DNA from: Jimgerdemannia flammicorona
Lineage: Eukaryota > Mucoromycota > Endogonomycetes > Endogonales > Endogonaceae
Reading direction: 5' to 3'
NCBI GenBank assembly: GCA_003990745.1
Contig: RBNI01002985.1
Coordinates: 1 to 16,956, forward strand
Length of the DNA stretch: 16,956 nucleotides
Shown here: positions 10,400 to 16,956 of the stretch, in pieces
How the letters are laid out: every line of letters begins with the position of its first letter
Numbering within the stretch: the first letter of the stretch is position 1
Notes under the pieces: model-generated
What the model was told of the DNA's origin: nothing
The model's input: the letters and a program-made list of their open reading frames with translations, nothing else
The model's database searches: none
Made by a program: the position numbers and the translations under genes

Positions 10400-10890
10400 A
10401 TGATATATAGTATAAAATAGAAATAGAAAATAGATATTTGATCATAGTACCTAAATCTGATTTCCTGATTTATTATAGTATAGAAATTACCTTTACTGCA
10501 GACATTATATCTAAAATATTATCAGTAAAACTATTGTTACTTTCACAAACTTTAGATAGGATTTTATATGAGATTTTACCTGAGATATGAATGAAATTCT
10601 ATTTAGAATTTTACATAAAATAACTTATTACTTAGTCTCATATTTAGTAGTAGAATTAGTGTATAAATCTGTATAAATAACTCAGTATTTTAGAGTGAAT
10701 AAACTGGAGTTAGTTCAGCTTAGTCAAAAAAAATCTTCTTTATATACTCTTCTCTTCTCTTTCATATAAAATCTAGAATTCTACCAACTTATTAAGATCT
10801 ATAGCTACTATATTATAACTTAGTACTTATTAGTTAGTAATTTAAGATGAATCCTTACTTTTAAGCTAAAAAACAAATAACTGCTACTGC
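10400..10890 (+). mobile_element. Degraded LTR plus leader of a Ty3/Gypsy element (copy A)
   Basis: This segment is a heavily mutated relative of the LTR and leader at 11060-11600. The block 10433-10465 aligns without gaps to 11098-11130, and 10819-10854 aligns to 11521-11556. Both alignments differ only by transitions, nearly all C-to-T or G-to-A in this copy. TATAAATA at 10672 and AATAAA at 10698 correspond to those of copy B. Homology continues past the likely LTR end into the leader, so this is the 5' part of an element and not a clean solo LTR. About 60-70 bp are missing relative to copy B between the poly(A) signal and the LTR end. No Gag sequence follows. It interrupts the multi-exon fossil upstream. 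Confidence 0.75.
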
Positions 10891-11056
10891 TTAATTTTGA
10901 AGATATACAGATTGCTATACAGACTATTATACATAATATTCATTTCTATACCATCTACTATTAATTGGTTGTTTCAGTTGTTAGCCTTATTTTTATGAAT
11001 CATTAGTATTGAACATTAAATACTCTACAAAGGACTATATTATTGAGTTAATAGTA
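10891..11056. other. Short AT-rich spacer between the two LTR copies
   Basis: No gene, repeat or motif is evident. It could be the rest of the copy A leader, into which copy B inserted, but homology to copy B's leader is lost after about 10890. Confidence 0.4.
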
Positions 11057-11520
11057 TGATGGCTGATCCAAATTAGTAATATAAAACAGGGGAATTAGAC
11101 ATTTGATCGTGGTATCTGAATCCGATTCCCAATATAGTTTAGCCTTATAAATAGCAGTCATATTCTGCGAAGTGCAGAAACTTTATCATTCACAAAGATT
11201 TAGAAGATGTTAGAATATTTGCAATCAACGAAATCCTAGCAGATGTTAAAAGATTCGATACTTACAGAAAATGACTCACTACTTAGCCACCTTATAGCTA
11301 GCAAACTTGTATAAATAACCCAGTATCTTCAAGTGAATAAACCTCAGATCGAAATAGTTCAAGCAAAGAGAAAGCAAAGGAACTAGTAAGCCTGTGGGCA
11401 GATACACTTCAAACTCACTCATCTCTGCACCTCAAGGACTCCACGGAGTCAAAGAAGAGCAAGTTTTCAAGATACAGAAATCTGATGTACTTCAAAGGTT
11501 AAGCATCTGCTACATTACAA
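11057..11520 (+). mobile_element. 5' LTR of the dUTPase-bearing Gypsy element (copy B)
   Basis: Homology to copy A marks this tract. It holds TATAAATA (11310-11317), followed by AATAAA (11336-11341), a compact promoter/poly(A) arrangement typical of LTRs. It ends near CTACATTACAA (11510-11520), a plausible LTR 3' end. The start near the TG at 11057 is a guess from where similarity to copy A fades. With no 3' LTR in the window the boundaries cannot be confirmed. Confidence 0.6.
11310..11341 (+). promoter_or_regulatory. LTR TATA box and poly(A) signal
   Basis: TATAAATA at 11310-11317 and AATAAA at 11336-11341 are both conserved in mutated copy A (10672-10679 and 10698-10703), although that copy has lost many other C and G bases. 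They would set transcription start and RNA 3' end processing in the LTR. Confidence 0.55.
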
Positions 11521-11521
11521 C

Positions 11522-11545
11522 TTAGTGCCCATTGGCTGGTAATTT
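11522..11545 (+). promoter_or_regulatory. Possible primer-binding site region
   Basis: Just after the presumed LTR end lies TTAGTGCCCATTGGCTGG. A primer-binding site usually starts TGG. Here TTAGTGCC could be a G-to-A mutated TTGGTGCC, or the site could begin at the TGG at 11537. I cannot assign the priming tRNA. Confidence 0.25.
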
Positions 11546-11633
11546 AAGATGAATCCCTCACTTTCAAGCTGAACAATGAACAACTGCCACCATCTGAACA
11601 ACCATACAAACCGAGGCAAGATATCAAGACAAG

Positions 11634-12818
11634 ATGGATATGAGACCATCAGTATTTCACAGATATACCTCAGATGAATCAATCATCACCTTCATCGATG
11701 ATTTCGAGCAGTATGCTGCTGTAAGAACTCTGACAGCAGTATAGCAAGTAGCCCTCATGCCCTTCAGCCTATGAGGTCCTGCCAGAGCAGCATTCACAGC
11801 CACAACCCATGTAAGAAATGATACTAATGCCATACTGACAGCACAGAAGACCTGGCTCTGAAATACCTATTACACAGATGAGATTAAGCAAGCTCTGAAG
11901 GATCAGCTCAATACAATATGTCAAGGAATGAGTGAGGATCCAAACACATTCTACACCTGAATCCAATATCAGATAATCCTCACAGATTATGCTGATGCTA
12001 TCCAAGATCAAGTAGCTGAAGCAAGCTTCATGAAAGGAGTCTACTCAGAGATAGCTATGGCCATTCGCTCATCACCAGTAGTTCTGGATCTGCTACAAAA
12101 GGTCACTTATGCTCAGCAGTATTGGATAGCCAGACATCCACAAGACCACACAATGGAAAGAGTCACTGGAGTTAGAATCAAAGCACCGAAGGCAACCAGT
12201 GTGATCCCCACCACAATGATCAATTGAAACACACCTCAAATGAGAGCTATAGAGCAGCAGAGAAACAGCGACCCCATGGAGGAGCTTGCTAAGCAGTTCA
12301 CAGAAATGACTGCTCATCTAGGGGACATAGTAAAAGAAATTAGAGAAAGAGATTGCCACCTGATTCAGAAGTTTGCCGCCACCTCAGACAAGAAGAAAGG
12401 TACCTGCTATAGCTATAGAGAAGAAGGCCACTACTCATATGAATGTATGAGTGAAACTAAGCACAAGGCCCAGCCAAGCAATGCTACTAAAAACAAGGAA
12501 CAGGCCAATATTATTACCTTTGAGGAAATTAGAGAGTCAGATAAAGAATGGAAGATCTATCCTGCACAGACTACCAAGAAGGATGTTTGCAAGGAACCCT
12601 ATAAGAGACCACCAGGAAGACCCAAGAAGAACCCAGTGGAAAAACAGATGGAAATGGCCACAGAAAGCCAAGCTGAAGAAATGGATCAAGATATAGAGCT
12701 CGAGCAGGCAGTCCAAGACATCATCCGAGGAATCACTCCAGCTAGCAAAGGAGAAAAGGAGAAGAAGCTTCGCAAAACCAAGACTTTCAAGTATAATATC
12801 TTCAAGGATCTCAGCTAA
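11634..12818 (+). pseudogene. gag: Gag (capsid/nucleocapsid) with damaged zinc knuckle and AT-hook-like motif
   Basis: Gag would form the particle and bind element RNA. The ATG at 11634 starts a frame that begins MDMRPSVFHRYTSDE. A capsid-like helical region follows (KTW, YYTDEIKQALKDQL and, after further stops, ASFMKGVYSEIAMAI near 12024). The reading is interrupted at about five TAG/TGA codons upstream of 12240, after which it is open to 12815. The nucleocapsid CCHC knuckle (12405-12446) reads CYSYREEGHYSYEC: the second Cys of CX2CX4HX4C is Tyr, a one-base TGT-to-TAT change. Downstream, RPPGRPKKN (12606-12632) matches the AT-hook GRP core. The TAA at 12816 is followed in the same frame by coherent coding (QKVNATFGQLAEIPM), so it is probably a mutated CAA and not the natural end of Gag. 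Confidence 0.85.
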
Positions 12819-13500
12819 CAAAAAGTCAATGCAACCTTTGGCCAGCTTGCAGAAATTCCTATGTTTAGACAGCAAATGAGATTTGGACTTGCCGAAACAA
12901 TCAAGGAGCAGGGTTGGAAGATAACTGAAGCCAACAATGTTCAAAAATATTCTGGAGAAGAAAGTGAAGACAACTACAAGACTTCTGCCTATGCAACCTG
13001 CCAAATCGAAGACAGAATCTTTGAAGCCATCATAGATACAAGAGCAGGAGGATGCCTCCTCAGCAAGAAGGCAGTAGACTGCCTGAGATAGGAGGTTGAA
13101 GAAGCAACCAAGTTGGTATTTGTTACAGCAGATGGCACAAGAGCCACCCCTTTGGGAAAAATCCGAGATGTTCCCATCAAGTTTGGAGGAGCAACTATCC
13201 CAGTGGATGTGATAGTAACTAATACAACCAACTATGACATTCTTATTGACAACCAGTGGCTTCACAAAGCTAGAGCAATAATTGACCTGAATGCTTAGAA
13301 GATGCAGATTATCTACCAAGGTCAGAAGATGCGAATTCCCATCAATATCAACAAAGGAGTACTTCCTGAGATAGAGGAAGATGAGCAAGAAGAAGCTTAC
13401 ATGGTGATCATACAGAAAAAGAAGAAGAAAGTCGGATGGATGAGTGAAGAAGAATTGTGCAAGAAGATCACAGAAGGATATACACCATAAGGAGTCTGCC
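12819..13500 (+). pseudogene. pro: Retropepsin-like aspartic protease domain, inactivated
   Basis: The protease would cleave the Gag-Pol polyprotein. In the same frame as Gag, the domain has a beta-strand YATCQIEDRIFEAIID leading to the active site at 13035-13043, which reads Asp-Thr-Arg where Asp-Thr/Ser-Gly is required (GGA to AGA). It is followed by AGGCLLSKKAVDCLR. The C-terminal hallmark, normally ILG-N-x-WL, is ILIDNQWLHKA near 13240, again Gly replaced (GGC to GAC is enough). The TAG after 13088 and the TAG at about 13299 sit at likely Gln codons. Catalytic Asp is retained, but loss of the active-site Gly and the stops make it non-functional. An acidic, Lys-rich stretch (EIEEDEQEEAYM, QKKKKKVGWM) links it to the next domain. 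Confidence 0.85.
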
Positions 13501-13509
13501 CACATGGGA

Positions 13510-14130
13510 TCTGAATGTACTGTATGGAGCATATCAATGAGTGCTACCAGTGCACCAGCAAAATCAAGAAAATCTACCACCAAAGAAGAGAGAAGACCCT
13601 CAAGAAACAAGCCAAAGAGGAAAAGAAGGAGGAGGAGGAAGATGATGAACCACCAGCCCTTCTGGAGGACAGTGATGACGAAGAAGAAATCAAGGTCAAA
13701 ATCCAGAAGATTCATCCTGATGCAGTCCTGTCAGAATATAAATCAGAAAATACAGCTGGAATAGATATCACTACAGTAGAAGAAACTGTACTTGAACCCC
13801 AGACAACTACTCTACTTGCAACCAGCCTGGAGATGACCATCCCAAAAAATCATGTCAGGATCCTCAAGACAAGAAGCAGTTTGGCAAGAAGCAAAATTAC
13901 AATTGAAGGAGGAGTCATTGATTCAGACTACATCAGAGAAATACTACTCATCACTAGGAATCACAATCCTACTATTCCATTCCCAATCAAGAAGAAGGAC
14001 TGACTGGCACAGATGTTGATCTTCCCAGTCCGACAACCAAAGATCATAGAAGTCAAGAAGTTGGAGAAAATGAAAAGAGAAAAGAAAGGATTCAGATCCA
14101 TAGGAAAAGGAGTATTCGCTAGTACCAAGA
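13510..14130 (+). pseudogene. dut: dUTPase domain embedded between protease and RT
   Basis: Trimeric-type dUTPase hydrolyses dUTP to dUMP and pyrophosphate, limiting uracil in new cDNA. In the Gag-Pol frame, after an acidic linker (EEKKEEEEDDEPPALLEDSD), the five family motifs appear in order. Motif I is TAGIDIT (13752-13772). Motif II is TRSSLA (13869-13886). Motif III is EGGVIDSDYIREI (13905-13943), with the Asp and Tyr kept and the Gly of the usual (R/x)GEI replaced by Arg. Motif IV is x-LAQMLIF with the preceding Arg codon now TGA (14001). Motif V is GFRSIG (14088-14105), where GFGSTG is expected. The domain length of about 140 residues is normal. It lies in frame with protease upstream and RT downstream, so it was part of the polyprotein and not a neighbouring host gene. 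The lesions are C-to-T or G-to-A and inactivate it. Confidence 0.88.
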
Positions 14131-14189
14131 TCACTGAACTGGATCATAAGAAAGAGGAAACCACAAACAAGCACAGCTATACTATTGGA

Positions 14190-15200
14190 AATGAATTCCC
14201 ACTCAAGGAGGAACTCAAGAAAATACTCCATGAATTCGAGGATGTCCTCACCACAGACTTCAAGGATATCAAAGGAAAAACACCACACTACTATCATGAG
14301 GTAGATACTGGAGACACCGAACCAATTTACCAAAAAGCAAGACTTGTCCCACCAGCCTACTGGGAATGGCTCAGAGAAGAAATCAAGCAGATAGAAGAAG
14401 CTGGTATTATCAAAGAAGTCAGTAGCCCCTGGTCTTCACTAGTTGTACTAGCCCTGAAAAAAGGAAGCAAGCCTGGAGAATTTGCCCCAAGACTCTGTGT
14501 CAACTACAGAAAGCTCAATGCAGTTACCAAGAAGAATTGCCAACCACTGCCCCTCATCAGTGATATTCTTGAGATGAAGCACAGTACTACAGCACCTTGG
14601 ACTTATACTCAGGATTTCACCAAATCGGACTCACAGAAATGGCAAGTGAAAAGTCAGCCTTCATAACTCCAGATGGAACCTACATCTACCTGCAAATGCT
14701 ATTTGGGATGTACAATGCACCAGCAAGCTTCCAGCAAATGATGAACAAAATCTTCCACTATGACATGAGAAGATGGATAATGGTTTACGTTGATAATATA
14801 ATTATCTACAGCAAGATACCTGAGGAATATCTGCAGCACATACAGCAGATAATAGAAAGTCTGAGAAAGCATGGCCTGTACATCAAGCCCAAGAAATATA
14901 AGTTTGCAGAAATTAAGATCTCCTACCTTGGCCATATTATCAATCAAGATGGAACACACACAGACCCCCTCAAGATACAAGCAGTAGCAGCATACCCAAG
15001 GCCCACCACTATCACAGAAGCCCAAGCCTTCATGGGACTCGCCTCCTACTATCATAGATTTATTAGAGGATTTTCCAACATCATAGATCCAATCTATGAA
15101 CTCAACAAGAAGGACATCAAGTTCCAGTGGACTGGCAGACAACAAAAAGCATTTGACAAACTCAAGATCAGACTGACTCAGGCACCCATCCTCAGATGAC
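14190..15200 (+). pseudogene. pol (RT): Ty3/Gypsy reverse transcriptase, frameshifted and catalytically mutated
   Basis: RT copies the element RNA into DNA. The fingers begin in the Gag-Pol frame with ARLVPPAYWEWLREEIKQ, GIIKEVSSPWSS and RLCVNYRKLNAVTKK (Asn where Asp is usual). Near 14580-14595 the frame shifts: upstream reads MKHSTTAPW, while STLDLYSGFHQI, catalytic motif A, is in the next frame from about 14591. ITPDGTYIYLQMLFGM and NAPASFQQMMNKIF follow. The active-site motif at 14786-14797 is YVDN, not YVDD: GAT to AAT removes the second metal-binding Asp. The thumb/connection contains HGLYIKPKKYKFA, YLGHIINQDG and FMGLASYYHRFI. A TGA at 15197 ends this open stretch where Arg is expected. 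The enzyme is dead on two counts. Confidence 0.93.
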
Positions 15201-15620
15201 CCAATTGGACTCAAGAATTCATCCTGCAGACTGATGTAAGTGCACAGGGACTAGGAGCAGTCCTAGCTCAAAAGGAAGACAAGAAAGAGTATGTTATTGC
15301 ATATCTTAGCCGTGGAACCTGAGGAGCTGAAAAAAGAATACGAATCCTACAAGTTAGAATGTCTCACAGTCATCTGGACTATGGAGAAGTTCTACTACTA
15401 CCTGGCTGAAAGACACTTCACCATTCAGATGGATCACTCAGCTCTCACCTGGCTACTGACAACTGGATAACCCAAAGGAATCTATGCCAGATAGATAATG
15501 AAACTACAAGCCTATGATGTAACCATTGTGTACTACCCTGGAAGAACAAATTCCAATGCAGATGCTCTCTCATGAACACCCTGAAACACCTCCAACCAAC
15601 AAATCAATTATGAATAAGAA
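15201..15620 (+). pseudogene. pol (RNase H): RNase H domain of the Gypsy polyprotein, frameshifted
   Basis: RNase H removes the RNA strand of the RNA-DNA hybrid. It continues directly from RT: LQTDVSAQGLGAVLAQ with the first catalytic Asp (codon 15233), YVIAYLSRG, then a TGA and a frame change at the A-run 15330-15335. Next come EYESYKLECLTVIW with the catalytic Glu, MDHSALTWLL (TDHSAL expected) and YYPGRTNSNADALS with the last Asp. A TAA replaces Gln in TTGxPKGIY, and TGA replaces Arg after NADALS. The four acidic catalytic residues survive in the sequence, but the shift and stops prevent a continuous product. Confidence 0.88.
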
Positions 15621-15649
15621 GCTCTACTATGGAATCATCACATATCTGG

Positions 15650-16795
15650 GACAGTAAAAGATGCCCCAACATCTGGAAGAATGGACACAAACAATTATCA
15701 ACAGGACATAGAAACAATTCGAAACTGATGGAGAAACACTGAGGAAAGGAAAACTACTAGTTATACCAGAATACAAGAAGGAGCAAGCAATGAAATCAGT
15801 ACATGAACTTGGCCATCTAGGAGGAACCAATACATATGATAAGGCAAGAAGAATGATATGGTGGCCAGGAATAGAGGAAGATATCAGACAATTTGTCAAA
15901 ATGTATGACAAATGCCAGAAACAAAAATAAGACCAATGAAACCAAGCCCCAGGATCAGTACACATAGAACTGATACTATTTGTCCACATAGCAATGGATG
16001 TAATTGGTCCCCTACTCCTGACCTTGACTGGCAACTGATATATCATTGTCATCATAGACCTTTTTATAAAATGGATAGAAGCAGGACCCTTCAAGGAAGC
16101 CAATGCACAGTTAATTACTGATTTCTTTTACAAAGAAATCATCTGCTGGTTCAAGACCCCAATGCAAGTAACTACAGACAGAGGAATGGAATTCGTGAAC
16201 CAGTTCTTTGAGGTTCTCTACAAGAAGTACAAGATCCAGCACATTCAAACCACAGCCTACCACCCTCAAGAAAATAGACAAGCAGAAAGGACAAACAAGA
16301 CCCTCAAGAATGTTATCACTAAGATCTGTAATAACTATGAAAACTGGGATCACTATCTGCCAATAGCATTATTGGCCCTTTGGGATATTAGATCACAAAG
16401 TACCCATTTTACCCCTTGGGAAATACTGTTCGGAGAAGAAAGTTCTCAAGGAACCCTATCATCCAATGGAGATGCTGTATGGAAATGAGTGGACACAGAG
16501 ATATGGAAACTGTACCAAATCAGGAAGAAGGCTGAGAATTACATAAACAAGGTACAGACACTACAATGGAATAATGCAGAAAAGATTCACAAGCCCCTGG
16601 AGATTATCAAGATAGGAGACAAAGTTCTGGTGTATTGGAACATGATAGAAGCTTCATGGTCATGAAAGCTGGAGCCTAAGTGGGAAGTATGCAAGATATA
16701 AAAGGGACCACCTTTTGGCTATGAAAACTCTCAGGCACAATCATCCCTACTACTATTCACTGAAACTGACTCAAGAAGTATTATAACCAGTTAAC
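15650..16795 (+). pseudogene. pol (INT): Integrase with HHCC, DD35E and C-terminal region, broken
   Basis: Integrase inserts the cDNA. The reading resumes in a third frame with ETDGETLRKGKLLVIPEY. The zinc-binding domain is HELGHLGGTNTYDKARRMIW, then MYDKCQKQK, where the first Cys of the CX2C pair is Tyr (TGT to TAT). The core has Asp in HIAMDVIGPL (15997-15999), Asp in TTDRGMEFVN (16177-16179) and Glu in RQAERTNKTLK (16285-16287). Exactly 35 codons separate the last two, the D-D-35-E signature. PQENRQAE replaces the usual PQGNGQAE-type sequence, again Gly lost by G-to-A. Stops interrupt near 15930, 16036, 16486 and 16660. The C-terminal part (KIGDKVLVYWN, KLEPKWEVCKI) resembles the GPY/F module with the GPY residues disrupted. 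No chromodomain follows. Confidence 0.9.
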
Positions 16796-16814
16796 AAAGT
16801 AATACTGCTACTCT

Positions 16815-16816
<2 letters not shown>

Positions 16817-16854
<38 letters not shown>
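16817..16854 (-). repeat. T38 tract: poly(A) tail of a minus-strand retroposon
   Basis: Thirty-eight consecutive T on the plus strand equal an A38 tail on the minus strand. AATAAA (16883-16878) sits 24 nt upstream of it on that strand, the normal spacing for a cleaved and polyadenylated transcript. This marks target-primed insertion of an RNA copy rather than simple slippage. The tract is long and pure, suggesting a young insertion. Confidence 0.7.
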
Positions 16855-16858
<4 letters not shown>

Positions 16859-16956
16859 GACTCATAGTCCCGCGGATTTTATTGGAAGGGAACCTAGACT
16901 ATATAGGCCAAAACCCTCCCCCACCACCCACCGAACAATATCCCCCCATTAACCTA
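16855..16956 (-). mobile_element. 3' end of a minus-strand poly(A) retroposon (LINE, SINE or processed transcript)
   Basis: Only about 100 bp is visible. On the minus strand it carries a G-rich tract (16932-16914, containing GGTGGGTGG and GGGGGAGGG), then AATAAA, then 24 nt, then A38. The G-rich word GGTGGGTGG and the AATAAA-to-tail spacing are shared with the LINE at the other end of the window, so it may be another LINE 3' UTR, but the rest is not alignable. It contains CCGCGG and further CpG, unlike most of the window. No coding sequence is visible. It meets the Gypsy copy just beyond the integrase region, where a 3' LTR should lie. Confidence 0.55.

Larger units (their letters stand above)
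11057..16816 (+). mobile_element. Ty3/Gypsy LTR retrotransposon with dUTPase (copy B), defective, 3' LTR absent
   Basis: The domain order Gag, protease, dUTPase, RT, RNase H, integrase defines a Ty3/Gypsy (Metaviridae) element. All coding is on the plus strand. From the Gag ATG at 11634 to about 14590 everything lies in one reading frame. Later frame changes occur near 14590 (within RT), in the A-run at 15330-15335 (within RNase H) and between 15600 and 15700 (before integrase). These look like decay indels. About 35 CpG dinucleotides survive, far more than in the LINE or the AT-rich block, suggesting a younger insertion. Integrase is followed by a basic tail that stops near 16795. A T38 tract then begins, and no 3' LTR or clear polypurine tract is present. 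I see no chromodomain. Confidence 0.9.

Noticed and set aside
10400..11520. The two LTR-like copies as the 5' and 3' LTR of one element
   Set aside because: Both are in the same orientation with leader sequence following each, only about 665 bp apart with no coding between, and one is far more mutated. They are two insertions or a nested pair.
12537..13715. 392-codon open frame on the minus strand, hydrophobic and Leu/Phe-rich
   Set aside because: It is antisense to Gag, protease and dUTPase. Its composition is the complement of Lys/Glu-rich coding (AAG/GAA giving CTT/TTC), and the plus strand has clear family motifs here.
14699..15214. 171-codon minus-strand frame
   Set aside because: Antisense shadow of the RT palm and thumb. 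No motif of its own.
11634..16700. Alternative genetic code with TGA read as Trp
   Set aside because: TGA occurs at conserved Arg positions (for example before LAQM and after NADALS), and TAA/TAG are also frequent, at Gln positions. Mutation explains all three.
16817..16854. T38 as a Pol III terminator or as the Gypsy polypurine tract
   Set aside because: It is far too long for a terminator, and on the plus strand it is pyrimidine, not purine. The AATAAA on the opposite strand fits a poly(A) tail much better.

Overview
The window looks like transposon-packed, gene-poor DNA from a filamentous fungus. A basidiomycete is my best guess, on three grounds: a Ty3/Gypsy element with a dUTPase domain, an L1/Tx1-like LINE, and short GT-AG introns of about 50-80 nt in a fossil gene. 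That assignment is inference. No intact host gene, rRNA or tRNA was recognised. Nearly everything is decayed by C-to-T/G-to-A changes: CpG is scarce, Gln codons have become TAA/TAG, Arg codons have become TGA, and conserved Cys, Gly and Asp residues have become Tyr, Arg/Glu and Asn. This resembles fungal repeat-directed mutation (RIP-like) and/or deamination of methylated cytosine.

Layout. (1) 1 to about 5.7 kb, minus strand: a nearly full-length LINE. It has ORF1 (5656-3742), ORF2 (3710-200) with APE-type endonuclease, reverse transcriptase and a C-terminal CCHC finger, then a 3' UTR with a poly(A) signal and the start of a poly(A) tail at the window edge. (2) 5.8-10.4 kb: very AT-rich DNA holding at least two unidentified plus-strand protein fossils. 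One starts at an ATG at 5808 and can be followed with frame changes to about 7870. The other (about 8945-10348) has hexapeptide-coding tandem repeats and recognisable introns. About 7.9-8.9 kb holds nothing I can recognise. (3) 10.4-10.9 kb: a strongly mutated LTR plus leader (copy A) that cuts off the second fossil. (4) about 11.06-16.8 kb: a younger, related Ty3/Gypsy element (copy B): 5' LTR, Gag, protease, dUTPase, RT, RNase H, integrase. Gag through the start of RT lies in one reading frame with no programmed shift. (5) 16817-16956: a T38 tract with AATAAA on the minus strand just beyond it, the 3' end of a minus-strand retroposon that replaces or interrupts the Gypsy 3' end, so no 3' LTR is seen.

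The Gypsy domains would act as one retrotransposition machine: Gag packages RNA, protease cleaves the polyprotein, RT/RNase H make cDNA, dUTPase would keep dUTP out of that cDNA, and integrase inserts it. All are inactive here. The most interesting points are the dUTPase lying between protease and RT, an AT-hook-like motif in Gag, and the paired LTR copies that record the direction of the mutation process.
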